Shown: positions 24,701 through 32,032, counted from the stretch's first letter. The stretch: 32,032 nucleotides of DNA from an uncultured Ilumatobacter sp. (GCA_937919625.1 CALFRK010000084.1:1-32032); one strand, 5' to 3'. Numbers and translations: made by a program. Notes: generated from the letters alone by a model not told the origin.

Positions 24701-24812
24701 CGGGTGTCGCGTCGAGCGGGAGCTCAGGTTGGACGCCATCGTGGTCGGCCCAGCATTGCCGGATGTCCGAAGGGCGCTCGTGCGCCCCACCGCAGTACAC
24801 ACACGAGATCAC
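21726..24812 (-). CDS. UvrD-type (SF1A) helicase with HRDC domain and novel N-terminus
   Basis: A 1028-residue superfamily 1A helicase. All motifs are present: Q motif (SDQLSAVTH), Walker A IIAPAGSGKT (about 281-290), motif II LLVDEFQD (about 465-472), VGDDDQTIYGYNG, EVNYRCP, ATVHRVKGQEWPHVVV, and EERRLFHVAITRA. An HRDC domain ends the protein (TLAAIASALPGDLDQLARVK), as in mycobacterial UvrD2. Unusually, about 260 residues precede the Q motif. They begin with a possible zinc knuckle (CVYCGGAH, then CWADH: Cys4, Cys7, Cys20, His24), followed by a linker and a domain I do not recognise (TIDFEAMPDSVDDRHPHEVG, MLDELHHLVWSNS). I chose the GTG at 24812, where TAGGGT ends seven bases upstream; a GTG at 24875 would add 21 residues. 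It should unwind DNA in repair or replication restart. Confidence 0.93.
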   Translation of the reverse strand: MISCVYCGGAHERPSDIRQCWADHDGVQPELPLDATPEDHWEAFPKLTAPAAAAPEASAAQHSRSARSRSELPAVSAERVAISIRRGPVELGRNVIVGPDQSAPAEWSDVGRAVIDAAVLADPSEAVAALRSAANSSIAHVIELTIDFEAMPDSVDDRHPHEVGAGHTFMLDELHHLVWSNSIDVRDPDLPRWGAIDLAVTRGASVAAVGTSGDIVGPNGGTMWIDAGPIRHVDPIDAVPVIHAVQFEHGGFDTPRPNQSAAALASDQLSAVTHPGGPARIIAPAGSGKTRVLTERARHLLDVWRLPASAVSLVAFNKRAQEEMVGRTSDLPGLQVRTLNAIALAIVNGRPPFAPQQRSWRTIDEPDVRRILQRFVTVPRRRNTDPIAAWIDALSLVRLGLVDPGEVELRYGGDVDGLTDVYPQYVAALERDGLVDFDGQISRALQVLLAQPAARCAAQRASRVLLVDEFQDLTPAHLLLVRLLSAPGGAVFGVGDDDQTIYGYNGADPSWLIDFAGWFPGAGDHRLEVNYRCPAGVVEVADRLLRHNRRRVDKVIRAASVDMGGWSTSSSDDPVGATVAAVQAAIDAGAAPADVAVLTRVNATIAPVQVGLAVAGVPISGGVGTEFVERTAIRSALAWLRLARGARFSSDDLGEALRRPSRPLHPRISDWVGEQRDVEALLRLAARLTNERDATRVSEFTGDIARLQAMVAGGCTTSRLFDVLVDEIGLGGAIATLDLSRRGMNRSAQGDDLTALRQLARQHGDVATFDAWLREHLATRRHPAGVMLATVHRVKGQEWPHVVVHLADVDQYPHRLADDTEEERRLFHVAITRASAHVTIVSGAYASSFVAELTTEPPEHLALPPEPVGVAVNATPPRRRSEPSDHPLLDRGRVIAVPGLVLVDQGHEWVITEIEPMAAIAQRNGATRRFEIGSRVETLGRQRGHLGPRPGDVDEASALLFDRLRSFRDRVRQGKPAYTVFDDKTLAAIASALPGDLDQLARVKGVGPSKLEQYGDEVLALAADTLDN

Positions 24813-24819
24813 TTTGGAG

Positions 24820-24825
24820 ACCCTA
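24820..24825 (-). promoter_or_regulatory. -10 element of the helicase gene
   Basis: TAGGGT on the minus strand ends seven bases before the GTG at 24812 and would lie inside the coding region if the GTG at 24875 were used. It therefore supports the shorter protein. Confidence 0.5.
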
Positions 24826-24966
24826 GCTAGTGCCGGGTCAGGGTCCGACGGAACAGCTCCGACGCGCCCCGCCACTCCAGCGCAGGAAAACGTGTCGCGA
24901 TCTTGACGGACCTGCGCTCAAGCACCGGCACGAAACAGCCGACAGCAATGGGGAAGATGTCCGTGT

Positions 24967-25007
24967 TACGGTTCGATGACGAACAGGCGGGCACGTCATC
25001 CAAGGAG
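24967..25007 (+). promoter_or_regulatory. -10 element and ribosome binding site of the peptidase gene
   Basis: TACGGT at 24967-24972 fits the -10 hexamer, and AAGGAG at 25002-25007 lies ten bases before the ATG at 25018. The ribosome binding site argues against the in-frame ATG at 24976. The out-of-frame ATG at 25011 is too close to it. Confidence 0.5.
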
Positions 25008-25017
25008 TACATGCCGC

Positions 25018-26973
25018 ATGTTTCGATCGCTGCTATTGGCAGGAGCCCTGCTTGTTGCGGGCACGCTGTCGATTGTCGCGCCCATGCCAACCGCTCAGGC
25101 GCTCGACACCACACCGTGGCGGCTGCCTGCGACCCCTCCCCGGTGCTCGCTGCAGCAAGCCGAGTCCGGCGACGTCGCCGGATGTCTGCTGGCGTTCTAC
25201 GCCGACCCGATCGACACTGGCTGGGGCGCACCCCCGGCGCCCGGCGTCGGCGGTGGTTGGAACTGGAACGGCTACACGTACAACGACTCCCCGGCGCTCG
25301 CGGGCTGGGAGGCCACCCAGATCTCCTCGAACCCCTCTGAGGTGGCGGGTATGAGCCCCGGGCAACTGCAAACACATGTCGCCGCCCAAGCCCTGTTCGA
25401 AGGCTTCCTCGACGAAATCGCCTCTAACGGTTACCGGGTCTATGGCGCCAGCGGGTACTCGTTCAGGTGCACGAGCGCCAACGGAGGTTGGAGCTGTCCA
25501 TCCGGAAACACCGGCGATCTCTCGAACCACGCCTGGGGGCTGGCGATCGACATGAACGCCGGCACCAACCCGATCAGCGGATACTCGGGCATCAACGGCC
25601 AGACCGCGTGCGCCACACCGATCCGAACCGACCTGCCGCAGTGGGTCATCCAGACCGCCGAACGATGGGGCCTGTACTGGGGCGGATACGGCTGGAACAA
25701 CGGCTGCAGCGACGTTACGACTCAGCGCACATACGTCTACCGCGACCCGCCCCATTTCGAGTTTCGTGGGACCCCCGGTCAGGCCGCCGCGATCGCCGAC
25801 TTCAATCTTCGCAACGATCCGAACCGGGTGTGCTTCGAGATCGTCGACGACGACGGCAAGTCGGTCGAAGCCTGCAACCGCACAGGCCGGCCAGAGGCCA
25901 AGTGGCGGATTCCAGTCCAACTCGAGCCACCCGCCGGTGCCGTCGCCGCCGTGATCAACCTGACCGTCACCGAGCCCTCAGCGCCCGGCTATCTAACCCT
26001 CGAGGACTGCGCCCCACGGACCGGTCCACGAGAGACGTCGACGATCTCGTACACAACCGGACAGACCATTGCAACGATGGCGGTCGTGCCGCTGGCGGAG
26101 GATGGACGGTTCTGCGTCTACCGTCTGAGCGAGGTCCACAGCATCGTGGACGTCGTGGCCTATCTCGGGGCCGACGGCGAACGCCTGTGGTTCGAACCGG
26201 CGGTGCCGACACGGCTTACCGACACGCGCCTGCACGGTTCCTGCACCCCGCTGCTCGAGTGTCACGATGGGCCCGTCGCGAGTCGCGAACGGCTTGCTGT
26301 ACCCACCTCAGATTCTGTGGCGCGGATCGCCAACGTCACGGTGGTCGACGGACGTGGGCCGGGGTATGTGCAGGCCGGTCAGTGCGACTCGGTTGGTCCC
26401 GGCCACACATTCTCCAACGTGAACTACGTGAACGAGATGGCCCGCGCCAACCTTGCGGTGATCGAAGGCGGCGACTCGGGCGCCTGCGTGTTCACGCTCA
26501 CCGAGGCAAACGTCATCGTCGACGAACTCGGCCGCCTCACCCCCGACGCGGGCTATGGGTGGAGGTTGGCGCCTCCCAAACGAATGCTCGACACCCGGGA
26601 GTGCACTCCGGCGTGGTGCGACTCGCTCCCTGACGCCGGGACGGTGATCCGGCTCGACCTCGAAACGGAGAACCCTGGAGCAGCAGTGGCGATCACCGTT
26701 ACCCAAACTCAGGCGGCCGGCTACATCACGGTGGGACGCTGCGACGTCCTGATTGGGGTCGACCACCCGGCAACCTCGAATCTCAACCATGGTCCCGGCG
26801 AGACGATCACCAACCTGGCGCTCGTCGACCTCGACGAGGGCGAGATGTGCATCTACACCAAGGCATCGGCGCACGTCATCATCGACGTTCAAGCGGAACT
26901 GGTCGCCGATCACACGATCGGGCTCTTGCCGATCACCCCGACCCGCGTCCACGACAGCCGCGAACACGGCTGA
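25018..26973 (+). CDS. Secreted M15 (VanY-type) peptidase with three beta modules
   Basis: A 651-residue exported protein. The signal peptide (1-28) ends in PTAQA before LDTTPW. Residues about 110-250 are an M15 D-alanyl-D-alanine carboxypeptidase domain with zinc ligands His171 and Asp178 in SNHAWGLAIDMN and His246 in DPPHFEF; the family trims the peptide stems of peptidoglycan. The rest is three tandem beta-rich modules (about 297-404, 425-527, 543-648). Each has a PGYLT/PGYVQ/AGYIT turn, a cysteine pair (EDC...FCVY, GQC...ACVF, GRC...MCIY) and a DTR/DSR end (TDTR, LDTR, HDSR). Similar DTR-ended modules occur in actinobacterial surface proteins and probably bind wall or glycan; that role is inference. 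No membrane anchor or sortase signal follows. Transcription converges with glpD, 26 bases away. Confidence 0.9.
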   Translation: MFRSLLLAGALLVAGTLSIVAPMPTAQALDTTPWRLPATPPRCSLQQAESGDVAGCLLAFYADPIDTGWGAPPAPGVGGGWNWNGYTYNDSPALAGWEATQISSNPSEVAGMSPGQLQTHVAAQALFEGFLDEIASNGYRVYGASGYSFRCTSANGGWSCPSGNTGDLSNHAWGLAIDMNAGTNPISGYSGINGQTACATPIRTDLPQWVIQTAERWGLYWGGYGWNNGCSDVTTQRTYVYRDPPHFEFRGTPGQAAAIADFNLRNDPNRVCFEIVDDDGKSVEACNRTGRPEAKWRIPVQLEPPAGAVAAVINLTVTEPSAPGYLTLEDCAPRTGPRETSTISYTTGQTIATMAVVPLAEDGRFCVYRLSEVHSIVDVVAYLGADGERLWFEPAVPTRLTDTRLHGSCTPLLECHDGPVASRERLAVPTSDSVARIANVTVVDGRGPGYVQAGQCDSVGPGHTFSNVNYVNEMARANLAVIEGGDSGACVFTLTEANVIVDELGRLTPDAGYGWRLAPPKRMLDTRECTPAWCDSLPDAGTVIRLDLETENPGAAVAITVTQTQAAGYITVGRCDVLIGVDHPATSNLNHGPGETITNLALVDLDEGEMCIYTKASAHVIIDVQAELVADHTIGLLPITPTRVHDSREHG

Positions 26974-26999
26974 TCCGCCGACTCGCTCCGGCTATCCGC

Positions 27000-28628
27000 T
27001 CAGCCGATCCGAGGCTTCTCGGCGAAGTACTCGGTGAGCCGAGTGTCGGCTGCTTCCCCGAATAGGATCGCTGCGACCTCGTTGAGGCCTGGCGAGTTGC
27101 GAATGTCGTCATCGCTGACGACCAGATCGATCTTCGAGCGCCGACGCATGAAGTCATCGAGTTTCACGATCATCTCGTGTTCGGCGGCGTTGTGTAGTTC
27201 AGCCCGCAAATAGTCGGCCGAGCCCATGATGTCCTCGCCCATCGACGGGTCAGCGCGAATCGCCTCGAGCAGGTCGAACGCCCTACGCCCGTAGCGGCGC
27301 CAGAGTCGGTCACTCAGTGGTTCGGTGTCGGGCTTGGTGCGGAGTCGGTCGACCTTCATCAGCTTCGCCTGACGGAAGAACTCGGAACGCGTCGCCTTGG
27401 CGGGCTCGCCGTACCAGTTCTCGAGATCCTGCTCGAGTGGGATACCGAGCTGTTCGATCTTGTGAGCGACCTCTTCGCCGACGTTCAGACAATCGGTCAG
27501 CTTGCCTCCGAAGATCGTCACCACGTTGAGATCGTCGTCACGTTCGATTTCGTGCTTGCGACTGAGCGATGTCCAGTCGACGTTCTTCTTGTCGTCGCCG
27601 TGCCGCTTGACGACCAGGGGTCGCACTCCCGAGCGTTCGGCAATGATGTCGTCGACGGTGAGCGGTTTGTCGAGCACCAGCCGGGAGTTGATCTGCGCCA
27701 GCAGGAACTCTCGATCGTCGTTGTCAACAGCCGTGAACGGTGTATCGATACGCGTGTCGGTGGTGCCGATCACCGAGCGGCGTCCCATCGGGATCACGTA
27801 GAACAACCGCTGCGTGTCGTCGAAGAAGGCGAGCACGCGATCGTGCCGGTTCGTGGTGAGTCGCGGCACCACCAAATGAATACCCTTCGAGTACACGATT
27901 CGGTTCTCACTCTCGAGCCCCCACTGCTCATTGATCTGGTCGACGAATGGCCCGCCGGCATTGACGATCGCCCGAGCGGAGGTAGTGAACTCCTCGCCGC
28001 TGTCGACATCGCGGAGGCGGGCGACCCACCTATCTGCGACCCGTTGCGCCGATACCAACTCGACATAGTTGGCGACGCTGGCGCCGGCCTCGATCGCCGA
28101 GCGCACAAACGAGAACACGAACCGCGAGTCGTTGTCGACAAGGTAGGCATCTTGATACTCGATACCGCCCCGGATCTCTGTGCAGTTGATCGCCGGTTCC
28201 TCTAGCTTTACCCGCTCGACACCGAACACCTTGGGTGGCTTGGTTCCGAACAACCCGATCATCCAGTAGCCGACCGCACCGAGCCCGGCGAACCACGGGC
28301 GGTACGGCGCCGTGCGGTCGAGTGCCGCCAAGAAGCCGATCTCTTTGATGTTGTCGGGATAGGCCTTCATCAGGCGGTTACGCGACCGGCACAGCCCGAA
28401 CACCAACGGCAGTTCGTAGTGCTCGAGATACTTGAAGCCACCCCACACGAGGTTCGACGATTCCTGGCTGGTAAAGCTGCCGAAATCGCCCCGATCGATC
28501 ATCGCAACGGAGGCGCCCCGACCGGCAAGTGCGGCAGCAGAGACCGCTCCGTTGATTCCGGCGCCGATCACCAACACGTCAAACAGGCCATCGCGAAGGC
28601 GATTGATGTTGGCGTCCCTAAGGCTCAT
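27000..28628 (-). CDS. glpD: FAD-dependent glycerol-3-phosphate dehydrogenase
   Basis: A 542-residue GlpD/GlpA-type dehydrogenase that oxidises glycerol 3-phosphate to dihydroxyacetone phosphate at the membrane and passes electrons to quinone. The FAD-binding Rossmann motif is DVLVIGAGINGA (about 17-28), followed by the family's MIDRGDFGSFTSQESSNLVWGG stretch written here in part as DFGSFTSQESSNLVWGG, then KYLEHYELPLV, and in the middle GRRSVIGTTDTRID. ERSGVRPLV and GGKLTDCLNVGEE are also conserved, and the helical C-terminal domain is complete. I start at the ATG at 28628, directly before the family's N-terminus (MSLRDANINRLRDGLFDVLV); longer starts to 28721 add residues unlike the family. 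No glpK or glpF is adjacent. It is divergent from the two-component pair, 125 bases apart. Confidence 0.93.
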   Translation of the reverse strand: MSLRDANINRLRDGLFDVLVIGAGINGAVSAAALAGRGASVAMIDRGDFGSFTSQESSNLVWGGFKYLEHYELPLVFGLCRSRNRLMKAYPDNIKEIGFLAALDRTAPYRPWFAGLGAVGYWMIGLFGTKPPKVFGVERVKLEEPAINCTEIRGGIEYQDAYLVDNDSRFVFSFVRSAIEAGASVANYVELVSAQRVADRWVARLRDVDSGEEFTTSARAIVNAGGPFVDQINEQWGLESENRIVYSKGIHLVVPRLTTNRHDRVLAFFDDTQRLFYVIPMGRRSVIGTTDTRIDTPFTAVDNDDREFLLAQINSRLVLDKPLTVDDIIAERSGVRPLVVKRHGDDKKNVDWTSLSRKHEIERDDDLNVVTIFGGKLTDCLNVGEEVAHKIEQLGIPLEQDLENWYGEPAKATRSEFFRQAKLMKVDRLRTKPDTEPLSDRLWRRYGRRAFDLLEAIRADPSMGEDIMGSADYLRAELHNAAEHEMIVKLDDFMRRRSKIDLVVSDDDIRNSPGLNEVAAILFGEAADTRLTEYFAEKPRIG

Positions 28629-28739
28629 GCTCACATCGTCGCAGCGACCGATCATGTTGCCAACCGTCGCCGCCGAATCGTTCGGTCGGATGATGCCCGA
28701 TCGTTCCGATGGTCGACGCAAGAGCCGGGGACCGACCGG

Positions 28740-28745
28740 TACTGT
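28740..28745 (+). promoter_or_regulatory. -10 element of the second two-component operon
   Basis: TACTGT ends eight bases before the ATG at 28754. This favours that start over the in-frame ATG at 28709. Confidence 0.45.
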
Positions 28746-28753
28746 GGTTCACG

Positions 28754-29971
28754 ATGAAGTCGGCTACCTCAACGCTGTCTGCTGCGACGAGCTGGTCGAG
28801 GACACACGTCTTGGCCACCGACGTCATCTTCGCATTGTCGGTCGGATCGCTGTCAGCCATCGGTTACGTCAGCGCCGAAGCGACCGGAAGCCAGCGTCCC
28901 CAGGATCTGTGGGGCATCGCACTGATCGCTGCACAGGTGGTCGCCTTGTCGACGCGCCGAACCGCCCCGCTGCGCTGCCTTGCTGCCGTGCTGGTTTTCA
29001 CGGTCACGTTCTGGGTCTCCGACTACCCGACCAACTTCGAGGCCTTCTCAATATTGGCTGTCTATGCCGCCACCGCCCACGGTGGCGACGACCGGCGGCG
29101 AGTCTGGCGCACGGTCGGCGGGGCCGTAGCGCTACTCACCACGATCGCCGTCCTCGGTGTGATCGTGCCGTCCGAAGAGCTACCGGCGGCGGCTGTAGTC
29201 GGCATCGTCGCCATCCACCTCACCACCGCGATCGCCGGTCAGATCGTGTATGACCGTCGGCAGCGGCTAGCTGAGTTGGAGGTCAGAGCCGTCCGCGCCG
29301 AGACCGAACGCGAACTGGCAACGCGCCAGGCGGTGCTCGACGAACGTAGCCGGATCGCTCGCGATCTGCACGACATCGTCGCCCACGGTATGAGCGTGAT
29401 GGTGGTGCAGGCCGGTGCCGCCCAGCGGCTGGTTGCTGGCCAGCCCGAGCGAGCAACCGTTGCGCTGGAACAGATCCAGGTCACCGGCCGAGAGGCGCTC
29501 ACCGAGATGCGCCGCATGCTGGGCGTGCTGCGAAGCGAGGAACACAGCATCGAGCTAACACCCCAGCCGACAATGGACGACCTCGACCAGGTCGTTCGCC
29601 ATTGCATCGATTCCGGGGTCCCGACCGAACTGATCGTCAAAGGCGAGCGCCCATCACGCGCCGTTGGCGCCGACATGACCGGATACCGCATCGTGCAAGA
29701 AGCGCTGACGAATGTGATCAAACACGCAGGCCGGCCGGTTCGCGCGATGGTCAAGGTCACGTACGCCCCGAATGCGATCCGTGTCGAGATCACCGACGAC
29801 GGGCATGGCGCAACGATCGAAGAACTGCGAGCTCAGGTGGGGCACGGCATCATTGGGATGCGCGAGCGGATCGAGCTGTTCCACGGCACATTGCAGGCTG
29901 GGCCGCGACCAGGTGGCGGGTTTCGAGTGTCTGCCACGATTCCGCTCGATACCGCGGCCGGAGTGATCTGA
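28754..29971 (+). CDS. DesK/NarX-type membrane sensor histidine kinase
   Basis: A 405-residue sensor kinase. The N-terminal third holds about five hydrophobic helices (e.g. HVLATDVIFALSVGSLSAIG, LAAVLVFTVTFWV, VGGAVALLTTIAVLGVIV), followed by a coiled-coil linker (RRQRLAELEVRAVRAETERE). The HisKA_3 block ERSRIARDLHDIVAHGMSVM carries the phosphoacceptor His. The HATPase domain shows EALTNVIKHA, ITDDGHG and HGIIGMRERIELF. Such kinases sense membrane or envelope state, but the signal cannot be read from sequence. I chose the ATG at 28754 because of the -10 hexamer just upstream. Its TGA shares a base with the regulator's ATG, so the pair is one translation-coupled unit. Confidence 0.92.
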   Translation: MKSATSTLSAATSWSRTHVLATDVIFALSVGSLSAIGYVSAEATGSQRPQDLWGIALIAAQVVALSTRRTAPLRCLAAVLVFTVTFWVSDYPTNFEAFSILAVYAATAHGGDDRRRVWRTVGGAVALLTTIAVLGVIVPSEELPAAAVVGIVAIHLTTAIAGQIVYDRRQRLAELEVRAVRAETERELATRQAVLDERSRIARDLHDIVAHGMSVMVVQAGAAQRLVAGQPERATVALEQIQVTGREALTEMRRMLGVLRSEEHSIELTPQPTMDDLDQVVRHCIDSGVPTELIVKGERPSRAVGADMTGYRIVQEALTNVIKHAGRPVRAMVKVTYAPNAIRVEITDDGHGATIEELRAQVGHGIIGMRERIELFHGTLQAGPRPGGGFRVSATIPLDTAAGVI

Positions 29972-30642
29972 TGTTGCGGGTCGGCGTCGTCGACGATCAG
30001 GCATTGGTCCGGACCGGATTCTCGATGATCCTCGGTTCGGAGCCCGACTTCGATGTTGTATGCGAGGCATCAAACGGGCGCGAGGCAGTCGAGTTGTGCC
30101 GCCGCTACCGACCCGACGTCGTATTGATGGACATCCGTATGCCCGAGCTCGACGGTATCGCTGCGACCAGGCTGATCACCAGCGACCCCGAGAACCGGAC
30201 TCGGGTACTGATGTTGACGACATTCGACATCGACGAGTACGTCTACGACGCGATCCGGGCAGGCGCTAGCGGGTTCCTGCTCAAGGACACCCCGCCCGAC
30301 GATCTGATCGCTGCCGTCCGCGTCCTGGCGGCCGGCGACGCGTTGTTGGCGCCGTCGGTCACCCGCCGCCTGATCGAGGAGTTCGTATCGGGCTCGAGCG
30401 ACTATTCCGAGGCGCCAGGTGTGGCAGACCTGACCATGCGCGAGACCGATGTGCTGAAACTGATCGCACGCGGATTCTCCAACCAGGAGATCGCCGCCGA
30501 GCTCTACCTCGGGGAAACGACGATCAAAACCCATGTCAGCCGTGTGCTGATGAAGCTCGGTGTCCGCGACCGTGTGCAGGCAGTGGTCACCGCCTACGAA
30601 TCCGGCCTGGTTCGCCCCGGCCAGCAACCCCCTACCTCATAG
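29971..30642 (+). CDS. NarL/LuxR-family response regulator
   Basis: A 223-residue response regulator paired with the kinase just upstream. The receiver domain has the acidic pair in GVVDDQALVRTGF, the phosphoacceptor Asp in VVLMDIRMPELDG, and the conserved Lys in GFLLKDTPPDDL. The C-terminal LuxR helix-turn-helix reads LTMRETDVLKLIARGFSNQE, followed by LGETTIKTHVSRVLMKLGV and DRVQAVVTAYESGLV. It should activate or repress target promoters after phosphotransfer. The length is normal, without the odd tail of the other NarL-type regulator in this window. The 253 bases after it contain no gene that I can support. Confidence 0.94.
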   Translation: MLRVGVVDDQALVRTGFSMILGSEPDFDVVCEASNGREAVELCRRYRPDVVLMDIRMPELDGIAATRLITSDPENRTRVLMLTTFDIDEYVYDAIRAGASGFLLKDTPPDDLIAAVRVLAAGDALLAPSVTRRLIEEFVSGSSDYSEAPGVADLTMRETDVLKLIARGFSNQEIAAELYLGETTIKTHVSRVLMKLGVRDRVQAVVTAYESGLVRPGQQPPTS

Positions 30643-30895
30643 TCGCCGGGAAGCAAGCCCCATTGACACTGATCACGGTTGGCGTTGTTTGCCGGCGCCA
30701 ACGACGTCGGCACGGCGACCCCAGGGCTTCAGGGTCAGCGCAACTCCACCTCGATCTGCGAGACGAGACCGCCTCGCTCGATGCAGACCTCGGGTGACAT
30801 CAAGGCCGCTCGACGTCGCCACCCGTATTCACCACCTACGGCTGCGCTGAGGCTCGTGACATTCGTGCTAGAAACGCTGGTGAGAGGGGGCGCTC

Positions 30896-31705
30896 GTGAA
30901 GCACGGCGTTTGGGCTATGAACTATCCGGTGGTGCGAACCATGTCGGAGGTCGTCGAGTTCGCTGTGGTGGCGGAACAGGCCGGCTGGGACGGCGTGTTC
31001 GTCAGCGACTCGATCACCGACGGTGCGACTGACCCGTGGGTGACCCTCGGCGCGATCGCGACCCGGACCGAGCGGATCACGCTTGGGACCTGGATCTCGG
31101 CCCCCGCCACCTACCAGCCATGGCGGCTGGCACTGGCAGCGGCGTCGCTCGATCAGTTGTCGGATGGCCGGGTGATGCTCGGCGTCGGCCTCGGCGTCGG
31201 CTCCGACTTCAGCCGGTTCGGGGACGACTCTTCACCCGGTGATCGTGCACGACGTTACGACGAGGCGCTCGAGGTCATCAAGCTGCTCTGGTCAGGCGAG
31301 CCGGTCACGTTCGTGGGAGAATTCTTTCAGCTCGACGACGTCACGCTGCCGGTCGTACCTCGCCAGGAGCCTCGGATTCCGACGGTGATCGCAGGCTGGT
31401 GGCCGAACGAGCGGCCATTCCGTCGCGCTGGTCGCTGGGACGGGACGATGCCGTATTGGCCCGCCTTGCTCGAAGGTGAGGTCGGCCCCGAGGGCCAGAC
31501 GTCGAACGGCACGATCGATGGTGAGCTGCGCGACCTCATGGCGTTGTATCGGGAGGTGGCAGACGAGCTCGGTGAGGTCGTGCTGCCCCGCCAGGAGCGT
31601 GACGACCCCGAATACCGTTCGCTCGCGGCTGAGGTCGGGGCAACATGGTTGTTGACCGCCTACCGGATGGACCTCGACGAGTTACGCAAGGGTCCACCGA
31701 GTTGA
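30896..31705 (+). CDS. LLM-class (luciferase-like) oxidoreductase, probably F420-dependent
   Basis: A 269-residue luciferase-like monooxygenase-family protein. Its TIM barrel shows the family's opening AEQAGWDGVFVSDS, the central GTWISAPATYQPWRLALAAASLDQLSDGRVMLGVGLG and the insertion-region helix ARRYDEALEVIKLLWSGEPVTF, each cited here from conserved positions. Members use FMN or F420; in actinobacteria of this type F420 is common, but the cofactor is inferred. It is somewhat shorter than typical members (about 290-330). The GTG at 30896 follows a purine-rich GAGAGGGGG ribosome binding site. It seems to be a stand-alone gene. Confidence 0.88.
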   Translation: MKHGVWAMNYPVVRTMSEVVEFAVVAEQAGWDGVFVSDSITDGATDPWVTLGAIATRTERITLGTWISAPATYQPWRLALAAASLDQLSDGRVMLGVGLGVGSDFSRFGDDSSPGDRARRYDEALEVIKLLWSGEPVTFVGEFFQLDDVTLPVVPRQEPRIPTVIAGWWPNERPFRRAGRWDGTMPYWPALLEGEVGPEGQTSNGTIDGELRDLMALYREVADELGEVVLPRQERDDPEYRSLAAEVGATWLLTAYRMDLDELRKGPPS

Positions 31706-31718
31706 CCGGACGGCGCAA

Positions 31719-31767
31719 CGGGTGCTCACCGAGCACCCGAGTCGAGCCGCACTGTGCGGGTCGACTC
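31719..31767 (+). terminator. Double hairpin after the LLM oxidoreductase gene
   Basis: Two adjoining stem-loops start 14 bases after the stop. The first (31719-31739) has a perfect 9-bp stem CGGGTGCTC/GAGCACCCG with a 3-base loop. The second (31739-31767) has GAGTCGA/TCGACTC plus an inner CCGCA/TGCGG separated by one G-G mismatch. There is no U tract. They lie between this gene and a convergent gene, so a two-way terminator is likely. Confidence 0.6.
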
Positions 31768-31854
31768 TGGCGGACCGCCGGGCTACGCCGCTGGGCCGCA
31801 CGGGCGACAACCCAGCTGCCAGCGGGCGGCTTGTTTGCTGGTGCCGACGAGCTG

Positions 31855-32032
31855 TCAATCAGGGCCTGACGGGGTGAGGTGTTCGTCGACGATCGCGAGT
31901 AGTCGGTGGATGTCGAAGGGTTTGGTCAGGTAATCGTGGGCGCCTGCCTGGCGGAAGCTTTGAATCTGGCCGTCGGAGGCATCAGCAGAGACGATCACAA
32001 CAGGGATATCGGCGGTGCGCGGATCTTTGAGA
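31855..32032 (-). CDS. Receiver (REC) domain protein, C-terminal end only
   Basis: The last 58 residues of a protein running off the right edge. IPVVIVSADASDGQIQSFRQ followed by AGAHDYLTKPFDIHRLLAIV is the C-terminal half of a response-regulator receiver domain, with the conserved switch Ser and the Lys of KPF. The phosphoacceptor Asp would lie outside the window. The protein ends seven residues after the last receiver helix, so it is either a single-domain regulator or a receiver at the end of a hybrid kinase. Confidence 0.88.
   Translation of the reverse strand, partial: LKDPRTADIPVVIVSADASDGQIQSFRQAGAHDYLTKPFDIHRLLAIVDEHLTPSGPD

Noticed and set aside
24813-24875. Longer helicase starting at the GTG at 24875
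   Set aside because: The extra 21 residues are not conserved-looking, and a TAGGGT hexamer ends seven bases before the GTG at 24812, which fits the start pattern elsewhere.

Overview
The window looks like chromosomal DNA of a high-GC actinobacterium. The strong GC bias at third codon positions, frequent GTG starts, class II (actinobacterial/plant-type) DAHP synthase, KorA/KorB pair, F420-type LLM oxidoreductase and many NarL/DesK-type two-component genes all fit. The mix, with the nadD / LCP-like / rsfS order and a secreted protein carrying repeated modules that end in DTR, suggests class Acidimicrobiia (an Ilumatobacter-like lineage). That placement is inference.

Layout: 1-353 has no confident gene. 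354-3341 (minus strand) holds an alpha/beta-hydrolase fused to a class III nucleotide cyclase, a cupin and a YefM/RelE-type toxin-antitoxin pair. 3620-5282 is a two-component pair whose kinase seems to have lost its N-terminus and an internal block. A tRNA-Ala(GGC) with promoter and terminator follows, then the minus-strand operon nadD - LCP-like - rsfS (7881 to 5546). Divergent from it are a 275-aa sigma-70 factor with a strong terminator, DAHP synthase, a serine beta-lactamase-like protein and a translationally coupled unknown protein (to 11812). A thiolase gene (11916-13118) is bracketed by near-perfect palindromic repeats. A lipoprotein, a PIG-L deacetylase and thymidine kinase follow on the minus strand. 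A family A DNA polymerase and korA-korB read on the plus strand (16086-20833). Then come a hemolysin III-like membrane protein and a UvrD-type helicase with HRDC domain and an unusual N-terminal extension (minus), a secreted M15 peptidase (plus), glycerol-3-phosphate dehydrogenase (minus), a second two-component pair, an LLM oxidoreductase (plus) and a truncated receiver-domain protein at the right edge.

Most genes are core metabolism or housekeeping: shikimate entry, NAD synthesis, ribosome silencing, nucleotide salvage, ferredoxin-linked 2-oxoacid oxidation, DNA repair and wall remodelling. No CRISPR array, phage module, insertion sequence or clear defence island is visible. The most informative feature not carried by a gene product is a repeated start architecture: at eight genes a TAnnnT hexamer ends exactly 7 or 8 bases before the start codon. 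This predicts leaderless transcripts and settles several start codons. The other standouts are the palindromes around the thiolase gene and the damaged histidine kinase next to the tRNA.
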